In this document: positions 43,662-52,993 of the stretch, piece by piece
How the letters are laid out: every line of letters starts with the position of its first letter
How positions within the stretch are numbered: position 1 is the stretch's first letter
Origin: an uncultured Bacteroides sp.
GTDB taxonomy: Bacteria > Bacillota > Clostridia > Lachnospirales > Lachnospiraceae
Reading direction: 5' to 3'
DNA length: 64,000 nt
NCBI GenBank assembly: GCA_945913015.1
Contig: CAMECH010000011.1
Location: 1 to 64,000 of the forward strand
Position numbers and translations under genes: made by a program
Notes under the pieces: model-generated
What the model was told of the DNA's origin: nothing
The model's input: the letters and a program-made list of their open reading frames with translations, nothing else
The model's database searches: none

Positions 43662-43940
43662 ATGCCAAAATACTATGAATTTAAGGTCTGTGGATATTAC
43701 TTGTATTATACAGCCAGCTGTGTGATAGAAGCTATGCATGTTCATGCCAGTGATAGAAAATTAACGGAAGCAGGTTCCGCAAAGCTTTTTGTAATGAATA
43801 ATGGTGATACAACTGTTGAAAGGCAGGGACAGTTAAGTGACAGGGAAATTAGAAAAATCAGAGAATTTATAAAGAAACACTACAAAGAAATGTATTTTAA
43901 GTGGCAAGAAATCGCAAATACCGGATACTACGGAGAATAG
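43662..43940 (+). CDS. DUF4160-like small protein
   Basis: 92 residues. The HVHASDRKLTEAGSAKLFV stretch and the C-terminal IREFIKKHYKEMYFKWQEI resemble DUF4160 proteins, which are often found beside small partner genes in toxin-antitoxin-like pairs. ATG 43662 lies 6 bases after GGAGG and one base after the stop of the upstream gene. The longer frame from 43602 is not supported. Function unknown. Confidence 0.65.
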   Translation: MPKYYEFKVCGYYLYYTASCVIEAMHVHASDRKLTEAGSAKLFVMNNGDTTVERQGQLSDREIRKIREFIKKHYKEMYFKWQEIANTGYYGE

Positions 43941-44016
43941 ATTTGGAAAAACCTTTGGCGGTAAGGCGATAAAAGAACAACCGCCCATAGATGTTCTGCT
44001 GGAATGGAGGATATCT

Positions 44017-45009
44017 ATGAAACAGAAATTGATGAATAACATTCTGCAGAGAATGTTGGGAACATTAAATAATGCGCAAATAAAACGATTACAATTGGTT
44101 TTAGAAACAGAACTTAATCGTTACTTTGATAGTGATGATACACATGATACATCTCAAATGGATGAGATTAACAAGGAAATGTTAGACGCATTTATAGATG
44201 CAAAACGGATTGAGGGATGTTCTGAAAAATCGTTGCGATATTATAAAAATACGATTGATAAAATGCTTGTTTCAATTAACAAGGGAATTCAAGAGATTGA
44301 GACAGATGATATTCGTAATTATCTTACAGACTATCAATTGGAGCATGGATCAAGTAAAGTTACAATTGATAATATGCGTAGGATATTATCGAGCTTATTC
44401 TCGTGGTTAGAGGACGAGGATTATATATTAAAAAGCCCTGTCCGAAGGATACATAAAGTAAAATCGGCAACAGTTATTAAGGAAACATATACAGATGAAG
44501 CATTAGAATTATTAAGGGATAATTGTACAGAACTACGGGATTTGGCGATGATTGATATGTTGGCTTCAACGGGCATGCGTGTAGGTGAAATGGTGCTTTT
44601 GAATCGAAATGATATTGATTTCAATGAAAGGGAATGTATCGTATTCGGTAAGGGCAGCAAAGAAAGAGTTGTCTATTTTGATGCTCGTACAAAGATACAT
44701 TTACAAAATTATTTGGAAAGCAGAAAAGACGATAAGCCGGCCCTGTTTGTGTCATTGAAATCACCTCACGAAAGACTGAAAATCGGAGGAGTTGAGGTTC
44801 GACTGCGTGAATTTGGAAAAAAGTTAGGTTTGCAAAAGGTGCATCCACACAAGTTTAGGCGTACACTTGCAACTATGGCAATAGATAAAGGAATGCCCAT
44901 TGAGCAACTTCAGCAGCTCTTGGGACATAGCAAGATAGATACGACCTTGCAGTATGCAATGGTTAAGCAGAGCAATGTCAAAATTGCTCACCGAAAATAC
45001 ATTGGATAG
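44017..45009 (+). CDS. Tyrosine recombinase, probable hsdS invertase
   Basis: 330 residues. N-terminal SAM-like core-binding domain at about 55-140 (MLDAFIDAKRIEGCSEKSLRYY) and a catalytic domain at about 160-325 with Arg in STGMRVGEM, HPHKFRRT, GHSKIDTT and the nucleophile Tyr in TLQYAMV. All catalytic residues are present. It lies between inversion sites 2 and 3 and next to two hsdS halves, the usual place of the recombinase that shuffles specificity genes. A partial copy of the leader ending (TGGAATGGAGGA) supplies the ribosome binding site. Confidence 0.92.
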   Translation: MKQKLMNNILQRMLGTLNNAQIKRLQLVLETELNRYFDSDDTHDTSQMDEINKEMLDAFIDAKRIEGCSEKSLRYYKNTIDKMLVSINKGIQEIETDDIRNYLTDYQLEHGSSKVTIDNMRRILSSLFSWLEDEDYILKSPVRRIHKVKSATVIKETYTDEALELLRDNCTELRDLAMIDMLASTGMRVGEMVLLNRNDIDFNERECIVFGKGSKERVVYFDARTKIHLQNYLESRKDDKPALFVSLKSPHERLKIGGVEVRLREFGKKLGLQKVHPHKFRRTLATMAIDKGMPIEQLQQLLGHSKIDTTLQYAMVKQSNVKIAHRKYIG

Positions 45010-45023
45010 AGAGGATAAAGATC

Positions 45024-45566
45024 ATGGATAAATGGAAAACAATAAAAGTCGGTGATATTGGTCGAGTAATTACTGGAAAAACGCCCAAAACATCCAACAG
45101 TTCATATTATGGTGGGGATATACCATTTCTAACCCCTTCTGATGATATGTCTGTAAAATATGTTAGAGAAACAAAAAAATATATCACAGAGGAAGGAAGA
45201 TTGACTGTAAAGAACGCAACACTTCCGGCAAATGCTGTTTGTGTAAGTTGTATTGGTTCTGATTTGGGAAAAGTTGTAATAACTACTGAAGAAACAGTTA
45301 CAAATCAGCAGATAAATTCCGTTGTTGTTGATGAGAACAAATACGATGTCAATTATATTTACTATGCAATGGTGGAACTTGGAAAAATCCTTAATTTTCA
45401 CAGCAAAACCTCAACTGCTGTACCTATTGTGAATAAAAGTAGTTTCTCACAGTATGAGTTGATATGTCCACCATTAAGTGTCCAGAAAAAAATAGGTAGC
45501 TTGCTATCAAGTATAGACGATAAAATTGAAGAAAATGAGAGAATAAACAATAATTTAGTGGCTTAA
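45024..45566 (+). CDS. hsdS: Truncated HsdS: single target-recognition domain (second N-half)
   Basis: 180 residues holding one target-recognition domain (VGDIGRVITGKTPKTSNSSY to YELICPPLSVQKKIGSLLSSID) and the start of the central spacer, ending INNNLVA at inversion site 3. A normal HsdS has two domains. Inverting the segment between sites 3 and 4 would join this half in frame to the cassette 45563-46267. It follows the recombinase after 14 bases and is probably cotranscribed with it. Confidence 0.85.
   Translation: MDKWKTIKVGDIGRVITGKTPKTSNSSYYGGDIPFLTPSDDMSVKYVRETKKYITEEGRLTVKNATLPANAVCVSCIGSDLGKVVITTEETVTNQQINSVVVDENKYDVNYIYYAMVELGKILNFHSKTSTAVPIVNKSSFSQYELICPPLSVQKKIGSLLSSIDDKIEENERINNNLVA
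45544..45557 (+). repeat. hsdS inversion site 3
   Basis: TAAACAATAATTTA at the 3' end of the truncated hsdS half, direct copy of site 1. The following GTGGCTTAA is the inverse of the sequence before site 2 with one change, as expected after an inversion. Confidence 0.75.
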
Positions 45567-46267
45567 AGGTCAATGTCTGAAACATCAAGCTCGCCGGACA
45601 TAAGTTTTGGTAAAAGTGTATCTCTTAATTCGGAGAGCCTACGATTTTCTTCTTCATTGTTTTTCATTAGAGCAAATAACGGACTTACTAAATCGTCATA
45701 TTTGTTCATTGTGGCATCATTGAGGACTGCAATAGGTAATGACTTAATGGTGGTAAGGCTTAAATTAGCTTGGACAGCCTGCTGAATCCTCTTTGAATAG
45801 TATTCATTATGCCAATTACCGACGAAGAAACTATAAAGATATGCAGGGGTCACCTTATTTTCATCAGGTCTAATAATAGCGACTGCTTGGTTGGTATTTG
45901 CCGGAAGCACGCTATTATCCACTATTGCAAATCTTCCCAAAGTGCCAGCAATAGTAAATACAATGTCATTCGCTTTGATAACCGAACGTTTCAATAGTGC
46001 ATTTGTTTCCTCATCAATAAAAGCAAACTTGCTACTGTCGATAGAATGATTATCAAGTATTGATTCTGCTTTTATGAAATTTATACCTGTACTTGTAAAG
46101 GGTTTACCCAGTGTTGTTGGTGTTGTTCCTTTTGTAACTACTTTACAGAGTTCTTGAAGTGGAACGAACTTCATTTCAGGCGGTTGGACACCACCAAAAG
46201 GCTCAAAATCAATAAACCAAGATTTGAATAGAGTTTTAGCTTGCTGCTCTAAATTATTGTTTAACAT
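45563..46267 (-). CDS. hsdS: Silent inverted hsdS cassette (C-terminal half)
   Basis: An open frame of about 235 residues on the minus strand, beginning MLNNNLEQQAKTLFKSWFID at inversion site 4 and containing one target-recognition domain (LCKVVTKGTTPTTLGKPF to LPIAVLNDATMNKYDDL). It ends with the conserved LRDTLLPKLMSGELDVSDIDL, almost the same as the end of the expressed hsdS. There is no promoter or ribosome binding site before it, so it is silent in this orientation. Its stop overlaps that of the plus-strand half. Confidence 0.85.
   Translation of the reverse strand: MLNNNLEQQAKTLFKSWFIDFEPFGGVQPPEMKFVPLQELCKVVTKGTTPTTLGKPFTSTGINFIKAESILDNHSIDSSKFAFIDEETNALLKRSVIKANDIVFTIAGTLGRFAIVDNSVLPANTNQAVAIIRPDENKVTPAYLYSFFVGNWHNEYYSKRIQQAVQANLSLTTIKSLPIAVLNDATMNKYDDLVSPLFALMKNNEEENRRLSELRDTLLPKLMSGELDVSDIDL
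46250..46263 (-). repeat. hsdS inversion site 4
   Basis: TAAATTATTGTTTA at the start of the silent cassette; with its flank (TAAATTATTGTTTAACATA, 46250-46268) it is identical to site 2 and inverted relative to sites 1 and 3. Confidence 0.75.
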
Positions 46268-46271
46268 AATA

Positions 46272-46299
46272 AACAAGAATAAATAACTATATTCTTGTT
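46272..46299. promoter_or_regulatory. Inverted repeat upstream of the HAD gene
   Basis: AACAAGAATA (46272-46281) and TATTCTTGTT (46290-46299) form 10-bp arms with an 8-base gap, ending 16 bases before the ATG. It could be an operator or leader hairpin. Confidence 0.45.
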
Positions 46300-46315
46300 A
46301 TGAAAGGATGATTAC

Positions 46316-47449
46316 ATGAAAAAAGAACCCATTTTAGCAATATGTTATGATTTCGATAAAACTTTGTCTCCAGACGATATGCAGGCGCAAGGCTATATAC
46401 AGTCTATACAATATGAAGTAGCCGATTTTTGGAAAGAATCAAATAAGCTGGCATCAGATAATGATATGGATCAGAATCTCGCGTATATGTATATGATGCG
46501 TGACAAATCGAGAGGAAGAGTATTGTTTACAAAAGAAACATTACACGAAGATGGTAGTAAAGTAAAGTTGTTTCCGGGTGTTAGTACGTGGTTTGACAGA
46601 ATTAATGAATATGGAAAAAGTAAAGGTGTCATTGTAGAACATTATATTATCTCGTCTGGATTGAAAGAGATGATAGAGGGAACAGAAGTAGCAAAAAAGT
46701 TTAAAAAAATATATGCGAGTTCGTTTTATTATGATGATAGAGGAGAGGCTGTTTGGCCAGCTCAGGTTGTAAATTACACGAATAAAACGCAGTTTTTGTT
46801 TAGAATTGAGAAGGGTGTTCTTGATATAAACGATCAAGGCGTTAATTCGTATTTTGAACCTGACCAGTATCGTGTGCCTTTTAGAAATATGGTGTATATA
46901 GGTGATAGCGATACGGATATTCCATGTATGAAACTTGTTAATATAAATGGAGGTCATTCGATAGGTGTATATAATTCTGAAACAAAGGATAAGTCTAAGG
47001 TATTCAGAATGCTCGATGAAAACAGAATAAAGTATTACGTGCCGGCAGATTACACAGAAGGCTCGAAGCTTGAGCATTTGCTACATCAAATAATTGATAG
47101 AACAATTGCCAACGAAATATTGGAGGAATTTCATTTTGATTGCATTGCAGAAAAAATGGAGGAAACAAAAGGTCAAAGCGAAGAGGAATTAAAGAAAGAA
47201 GAATTAATAGACAAACTTGAAGATAGTACAAATTTTGCTAACACACATTATGTTATTGCACAATTGGTGAAAGTTGAGAGTTGGTCAGAGAACCAAAAGA
47301 ATAAGTTACTTAGAATTGCACTTGAAAATAATCAGGTTACATATATCTTGAAGGATAAAGATGTCAAAGAATTTTATAGCTTGGTATGCAATGGAATTAA
47401 TAGTAAAGAGGCGGATAAGATAAAAGAAATTTTAAATGCGGAAGAATAG
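46316..47449 (+). CDS. HAD-superfamily phosphatase in the restriction locus
   Basis: 377 residues. The nucleophile motif is CYDFDKTLS (Asp 12/Asp 14), followed by a helical cap, SSGLKEMI, and the metal-binding IGDSDTDIPCMKLV. The last 90 residues form a separate helical region (NTHYVIAQLVKVESWSENQ, NNQVTYILKDKDVKEFYSLV) not part of ordinary HAD enzymes. It lies between the hsdS cassette and hsdR, 11 bases before the hsdR start, so it is made with the restriction subunit. A defence-related role is inferred from context. RBS AAAGGATG precedes the ATG. Confidence 0.8.
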   Translation: MKKEPILAICYDFDKTLSPDDMQAQGYIQSIQYEVADFWKESNKLASDNDMDQNLAYMYMMRDKSRGRVLFTKETLHEDGSKVKLFPGVSTWFDRINEYGKSKGVIVEHYIISSGLKEMIEGTEVAKKFKKIYASSFYYDDRGEAVWPAQVVNYTNKTQFLFRIEKGVLDINDQGVNSYFEPDQYRVPFRNMVYIGDSDTDIPCMKLVNINGGHSIGVYNSETKDKSKVFRMLDENRIKYYVPADYTEGSKLEHLLHQIIDRTIANEILEEFHFDCIAEKMEETKGQSEEELKKEELIDKLEDSTNFANTHYVIAQLVKVESWSENQKNKLLRIALENNQVTYILKDKDVKEFYSLVCNGINSKEADKIKEILNAEE

Positions 47450-47460
47450 AGGTGATACAC

Positions 47461-50400
47461 ATGTCCACAACATTTACAGAAGCAGACTACGAAAATTCCA
47501 TAATAGAGTTATTTGAAAATATGGGATACCAATATGTCTATGGACCGGAAATTGAACGAGATTTTTACAGTCCTTTATATAAGGATGTCGTTATAGAGTA
47601 TATACATAGACTAAATCCTTCTCTTCCGGAGGAGGCTATTTCTGATGCATTGTACAAGCTACAAAACTATGAGAATGGAGACATTGTGCAGAAGAATGAA
47701 GTGTTTATGGATTATATTCAGCATGGTATTCCTGTTAGATATACGTCTAATGGTGAGTCATGTTCATCACTTGCATACATTGTAGACTATAAAAATGTGG
47801 ACAATAACTCTTTTATCATAGCAAATCAGTGGACGTTTATTGAAAATAGCAATAAGAGACCGGATATCATCTTGTTTATAAACGGACTTCCGGTTGTTCT
47901 TATAGAATTAAAATCACCTTCAAGAGAAGAAACAGATGCATCAGAAGGTTATTCGCAGATAAGGAATTACATACATGAGATTCCGTCGATGTTTATATAT
48001 AACTGTATAATAGCCATAAGCGATTTGAATACATCAAGGGCAGGTACAATTACTTCAGGCGAAGATCGTTTTATGGACTGGAAAACGAAAGATGGCAATT
48101 ATGAGAATACGCAGTATGCTCAGTTTGATACATTTTTTGAGGGGATGTTCGATAGAGCAAGATTATTGGATATTATCAAGAACTTTATCTGCTTTTCAGA
48201 TGAGGGATTGAAAAAGTATAAGATACTTGCGGGGTATCATCAGTATTTTGCAGTAAATAAAGCTGTTAGAATGGCAAAAAAAGCTACGGTTACAGATGGT
48301 AAAGGTGGTGTGTTCTGGCATACACAAGGCTCAGGAAAATCCTTATCAATGGTGTTTTATGCTCATTTATTACAGGATGTACTAGATAGTCCGACGATAG
48401 TAGTAATTACAGATAGAAATGATTTGGACGACCAGCTTTTTGGTCAGTTTGCAAAATGTAGCTCATTTTTAAGGCAGGTTCCTGTTCATGCAACTTGTAG
48501 GAAATTGGGACCAAGTTCAACGAAGGATGATATTGGATTAAAGGACTGGTTGGATGGCAGACAGGCTAACGGTATTATATTTACCACAATGCAGAAGTTT
48601 GAAGAATCTGAAGAACCACTATCTGAAAGACGCAACATTATTGTAATGGCGGATGAGGCTCATCGTGGACAATATGGATTAAAAGAAAAAGTAAAAATGA
48701 TAGAAAACGAAGATGGAGAAAAAGAGGCTAAGATTGTAACCGGGACAGCCAGAATTATTAGAAATTGCCTTCCAAATGCTACATATGTTGGTTTTACAGG
48801 TACACCTATATCTATGAAGGATAGAAGTACAAGAGAAGTCTTTGGAGATTATATTGATATATATGATATGACGCAGGCTGTTGAGGATGGTGCTACACGG
48901 CCGGTTTATTATGAAAGCAGAGTTATCAAGTTAAAACTGGATAAGGATACACTTAAATTAATTGATGCAGAATATGATTTAATGGCATCAAATGCAGATG
49001 CGGAGGTTGTGGAAAAGAGTAAAAAACAATTAGGACAAATGGAGGCGATTCTTGGCAATGACAAGACAATCGATTCACTTGTATGCGACATTTTAGACCA
49101 TTATGAAAATAATAGAGCCAGTATTCTCACAGGAAAAGCAATGATTGTTGCATATTCACGTTCTATTGCCATGAAAATCTATAAAAGAATTCTGGAGTTA
49201 CGGCCGACATGGACAGAAAAAGTCGGGGTTGTTATGACTGACAGCAATAAAGATCCGGAAGAATGGAAAGAGATTATTGGAAATAAGCGTCATAAGGATG
49301 AGATGGCAAAGAAGTTTAAGGACAATGATAGTCCGCTTAAGATAGCAATAGTAGTTGATATGTGGCTTACGGGATTTGATGTGCCATCTCTTGCTACAAT
49401 GTATGTCTATAAGCCAATGAAGGGCTATAATTTGATGCAGGCAATAGCCAGAGTTAATCGTGTGTTTCAGGATAAAGAAGGCGGACTTATTGTTGATTAT
49501 GTAGGTATTGCATCTGCACTCAAAGAAGCAATGAATGATTATACTTCACGTGATAAGAAAAACTATGGAGATACTGATGTTGCGAAGGTTGCATATCCGA
49601 AATTCATAGAAAAACTTTCAATATGTCAGGATTTCTTCCATGGATATGATTATTCTAAGTTTATGTCAGGCACAGATTTGGAAAGATCAAAAGCCATTAG
49701 CGGAGGCGTAAACTTTATAGTTGGTGTTAATAAAGAAAAAGAAAGAACAGAGTTTTTAAAGGAAGCACTACTTTTAAAACAGGCATTGTCATTATGTTCA
49801 TCAATGGTAGAGGAATCACTTCGTGTTGAAGCAGCTTTTTTTGAATCTGTCAGAGTGCTTGTAATGAGACTTATGAATCAGGGACAGGGAAAGAAAATAT
49901 CGCTTCCGGAGATGAACGCCAGAATAAATGAATTGCTAAAGGCAAGTATAAAGAGTGATGGTGTAATTAATCTGTTCTCTGATATATCGCAAAATTTCTC
50001 GCTCTTTGATCCAAAGTTCCTAGAAGAAATATCAAAGATGAAAGAGAAAAATCTCGCAGTGGAATTACTTAAAAAATTGATAGCAGAGCAGGTTCAAATA
50101 TATCGAAGAACTAATGTTGTAAAGTCTGAAAAGTTTAGTGAAATCATTCAGCAAGTCATGAATAGATATCTTAATGGTATGCTTACAAATGAACAGGTAA
50201 TTGAAGAACTTCTGAACTTGGCTAAGCAGATTGTAGCGGCAAAGGAGGAAGGAAATAAGCTGGGACTTACAGCGGATGAATTAGCATTCTATGATGCCCT
50301 TACAAAACCACAGGCTATTAAGGATTTTTACGAGAATGAAGAGCTGATAGCAATTACTAAAGAGTTAGCCGATACGCTTCGTAAGAACCGCACAATTGAC

Positions 50401-50661
50401 TGGCAGAAGCGTGATTCAGCACGGGCTAAGATGCGAATGATGATTAAGAAACTTCTTAAAAAACATAAATATCCACCAGAAGGCATGGATGATGCAGTAC
50501 AGACTGTTATGACTCAATGTGAACTTTGGACGGATAATAATGACATGGATAGAGTGGATAATGACATTGTAAATTTTAGTAAGAGTTACGTTTCATATGA
50601 CAACGGGATTAGCAAATCTATGATGGTGGCAGAAGCACCAACGAAATATGGACAAGATTAA
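47461..50661 (+). CDS. hsdR: Type I restriction endonuclease subunit
   Basis: 1066 residues, normal for HsdR. The N-terminal nuclease domain carries RPDIILFINGLPVVLIELKSP (PD-ExK type, near residue 130-150). Helicase motifs are Walker A QGSGKSLSM (near 290), DEAHR (near 397), FTGTPI (near 438) and QAIARVNRVF (near 660). It translocates DNA and cuts unmodified sites with HsdM and HsdS. ATG 47461 is 6 bases after AGAGGTG; GTG 47452 is inside that site. Its end overlaps slightly with the open frame of the next gene. Confidence 0.95.
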   Translation: MSTTFTEADYENSIIELFENMGYQYVYGPEIERDFYSPLYKDVVIEYIHRLNPSLPEEAISDALYKLQNYENGDIVQKNEVFMDYIQHGIPVRYTSNGESCSSLAYIVDYKNVDNNSFIIANQWTFIENSNKRPDIILFINGLPVVLIELKSPSREETDASEGYSQIRNYIHEIPSMFIYNCIIAISDLNTSRAGTITSGEDRFMDWKTKDGNYENTQYAQFDTFFEGMFDRARLLDIIKNFICFSDEGLKKYKILAGYHQYFAVNKAVRMAKKATVTDGKGGVFWHTQGSGKSLSMVFYAHLLQDVLDSPTIVVITDRNDLDDQLFGQFAKCSSFLRQVPVHATCRKLGPSSTKDDIGLKDWLDGRQANGIIFTTMQKFEESEEPLSERRNIIVMADEAHRGQYGLKEKVKMIENEDGEKEAKIVTGTARIIRNCLPNATYVGFTGTPISMKDRSTREVFGDYIDIYDMTQAVEDGATRPVYYESRVIKLKLDKDTLKLIDAEYDLMASNADAEVVEKSKKQLGQMEAILGNDKTIDSLVCDILDHYENNRASILTGKAMIVAYSRSIAMKIYKRILELRPTWTEKVGVVMTDSNKDPEEWKEIIGNKRHKDEMAKKFKDNDSPLKIAIVVDMWLTGFDVPSLATMYVYKPMKGYNLMQAIARVNRVFQDKEGGLIVDYVGIASALKEAMNDYTSRDKKNYGDTDVAKVAYPKFIEKLSICQDFFHGYDYSKFMSGTDLERSKAISGGVNFIVGVNKEKERTEFLKEALLLKQALSLCSSMVEESLRVEAAFFESVRVLVMRLMNQGQGKKISLPEMNARINELLKASIKSDGVINLFSDISQNFSLFDPKFLEEISKMKEKNLAVELLKKLIAEQVQIYRRTNVVKSEKFSEIIQQVMNRYLNGMLTNEQVIEELLNLAKQIVAAKEEGNKLGLTADELAFYDALTKPQAIKDFYENEELIAITKELADTLRKNRTIDWQKRDSARAKMRMMIKKLLKKHKYPPEGMDDAVQTVMTQCELWTDNNDMDRVDNDIVNFSKSYVSYDNGISKSMMVAEAPTKYGQD

Positions 50662-50680
50662 AATGGTTAAAGGGCGTAAA

Positions 50681-51766
50681 ATGAAGCGGAATTGTAAAAT
50701 TATCATATCGATATTTACAGCAGTTTGCATGGCAGCAGGAGTACTGCTTGCGGGATGCTCAAGTGAAAATGCAGTGTCATCGGATGTTTCGGCATCTTCT
50801 GTGCAGGCACAAACGCAGCAACAGACACAATTACAGTCTCAATTGCAGCAGACGAATCCTGTGGCACAGAGTGAAGAAGAGACGACAGCAGGTGCATCCA
50901 ATGTGTCACGCGAGGAAAGTACGGGCGAAAACGGAAAACGCTTTGTAAATGATTACAATGCTTCTGATAAGAGCTATGCGGCTTCGGATAATTTTATTTC
51001 TCCGAAGGGAAATCGTGAATACGGGCAGACATTTACTGTTGACTATTACTCGACAACACTTGGCACAGTACGTCAGGCAGATGTAATTCTTCCATACGGA
51101 TATGATGCATCACGTTCGTATCCCGTACTGTATCTTCTTCATGGTATGGGTGGCAACAATAAAAGCTGGAGTGATATGGGCGTAAAGTATATTGTCCAGA
51201 ATGTTCATTATGAAAACGGCGTGAAAGATATGATTGTGGTATGTCCAAACTGCCATGTCTCATCGGATGTTGTGGATAACGGAAGCAATTACCGCAGTAT
51301 TCTGCCGGGATATGAGCGCTTTGAACAGGAGCTGTTAAATGATTTAATGCCATATATTAACAGTAATTACTCCGCGGCAACAGGACGGAACAATACTGCA
51401 ATCGCAGGATATTCTCTGGGAGGCAGGTGTGCATTATCAATCGGATTCAAGCATCAGGATATGTTCGGATATATAGGTACATTTTCTACGGCAGGCGGGG
51501 TAATACCATCAGGCAACAGCAAAAATGCTTCAAGTGCGCAGCTTCCGAACGGATTTGAAATCAATCAGGAATATGGTGATTTTAATCTTCTTTTTATGAA
51601 TGTGGGAGAAAGTGATGGTGTCTGCGGACACACAAGCTATGAGTATGATGAGGAGCTTACGAAAAGAGGCATTAAGCACATTTTCTATGAAATGGAGGGC
51701 GACCACGAAGGCAGCGTATGGCAGAATGGGCTGTATAATTTCGTGAAAAGAATTTTTGTAAAATAA
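50681..51766 (+). CDS. Secreted esterase lipoprotein (carbohydrate esterase family 1-like)
   Basis: 361 residues. Signal peptide with lipobox LLAGC, a Gln/Ser-rich linker of about 60 residues, then an alpha/beta-hydrolase of the esterase D/feruloyl esterase type. Features are YPVLYLLHGMGGNNKSW (oxyanion region), nucleophile elbow AGYSLGGRCA and a late His in GDHEGSVW. It would remove acyl or feruloyl groups from plant polysaccharides outside the cell. ATG 50681 follows AAAGGG by 6 bases; ATG 50648 inside hsdR lacks a site. AT content drops back to the window average here. Confidence 0.85.
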   Translation: MKRNCKIIISIFTAVCMAAGVLLAGCSSENAVSSDVSASSVQAQTQQQTQLQSQLQQTNPVAQSEEETTAGASNVSREESTGENGKRFVNDYNASDKSYAASDNFISPKGNREYGQTFTVDYYSTTLGTVRQADVILPYGYDASRSYPVLYLLHGMGGNNKSWSDMGVKYIVQNVHYENGVKDMIVVCPNCHVSSDVVDNGSNYRSILPGYERFEQELLNDLMPYINSNYSAATGRNNTAIAGYSLGGRCALSIGFKHQDMFGYIGTFSTAGGVIPSGNSKNASSAQLPNGFEINQEYGDFNLLFMNVGESDGVCGHTSYEYDEELTKRGIKHIFYEMEGDHEGSVWQNGLYNFVKRIFVK

Positions 51767-51861
51767 ATGTTAAAAAATGTAAAAAATATATCGAATTTTT
51801 AACGGAAAAATGCTATTATAAATTCAGGTGTTTAAATACAAAGAGTTATTGGAGGGGGAAT

Positions 51862-52866
51862 ATGAAAAAGATAGCTATGTGTGCGGCACTTGGACTTTCA
51901 GTGATGCTTGCGGCATGCGGTCAGAAGCAGACGGAGGAGATTCCAACACAGCCGGAAGAGACGCAGGCAGTTGTTGATACATCATGGAGAGAAGGTAAGG
52001 ACTATCTCGGATATGATGTCAATGATAAAAACGGAGCACGCAAACTCTGGGTGGATTTCGGGGCAGAGTCAGCCGGAGTTTATGAAGATAACGGAACACA
52101 GATTGCTACGCTTAACTATGGACAACTGAGTGATTTGGAATATGCAAAAGCAGGATTTAAGTTTGAGGATACCGATAATGACGGATATGTCGATATATCA
52201 ATGCCATATGTGAAAAGTGTATTCGGAAACTATACATATCACTGGATTTACAATTTTGTAAGCAGGGAGTTCATGGATAAGTATTCTGAACTGACTAATG
52301 AGAAAGAAGTTCTCTGGCTGATTGCCAACGGAATTCTCGGACAGAACTCTTCAAGGCAGATAACACAGGTGTTTAACAGCACTGACATTGGTGTGGTTAA
52401 TGGAAATATAACGCTGGACGGACATGTGTGCAAGGCATATAACATAGTGGACAATGGCAATGTAAGTGCAAGGCTTTATTTTGACCAGGACGGTGAGTGG
52501 TACATAGACGATGGCTGCCGGCAGATTTACAGCATAATTGACAGCCGCGATGAGTCATATTTCTTCAACGGAGTGTGTGCAACAGAGAGGGCAAGAGCAA
52601 TTGCAGGATATACGCTTGGAGATTATTACGCCAACCCGTCGGGAGTCTCAGCAGCCATAATTGAGCTGTGGGTGGCTGCGGGAGATAATGTTTCTTCAAT
52701 TTCAGCAGGCTCGATTCAGAATGCGGTTGAAGGCGTTGTGAATGCGTATGAGATAGTAATTGACGATGAGGGGACGATACGCAGAATGTCAAGAGCCACT
52801 AATGTTTTTGATATGGCATGTCAGCAGCTTGGAATTGACAGCGGCAGGTATTCAAACATCAGGTAA
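51862..52866 (+). CDS. Hypothetical lipoprotein
   Basis: 334 residues. Signal peptide with lipobox LAAC, then a Glu/Thr-rich linker. The body includes EDTDNDGYVDISMPYVKSVFGNY, which resembles a calcium-binding-type loop (D-x-D-x-D-G), and several aromatic-rich strands. No enzyme family recognised. GGAGG is 7 bases before the ATG. It is likely exposed on the outer face of the membrane. A weak hairpin follows the gene. Confidence 0.8.
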   Translation: MKKIAMCAALGLSVMLAACGQKQTEEIPTQPEETQAVVDTSWREGKDYLGYDVNDKNGARKLWVDFGAESAGVYEDNGTQIATLNYGQLSDLEYAKAGFKFEDTDNDGYVDISMPYVKSVFGNYTYHWIYNFVSREFMDKYSELTNEKEVLWLIANGILGQNSSRQITQVFNSTDIGVVNGNITLDGHVCKAYNIVDNGNVSARLYFDQDGEWYIDDGCRQIYSIIDSRDESYFFNGVCATERARAIAGYTLGDYYANPSGVSAAIIELWVAAGDNVSSISAGSIQNAVEGVVNAYEIVIDDEGTIRRMSRATNVFDMACQQLGIDSGRYSNIR

Positions 52867-52871
52867 TATGT

Positions 52872-52915
52872 CAGGTGTCTTTGAGGAAGTATACCGCAAG
52901 GGCACCTGCTTTGTA
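52872..52915 (+). terminator. Weak terminator-like hairpin after the lipoprotein gene
   Basis: CAGGTG (52872-52877) pairs with CACCTG (52903-52908), with partial extension and a long loop, followed by CTTTGTATT. Low T content makes it uncertain. Confidence 0.35.
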
Positions 52916-52993
52916 TTATATGGAAATTTTATAAAAAAAGAAAAAATGTGCACAATAATTGTTATAAATTGATGTGTCAAAGGAGTGGGATAA

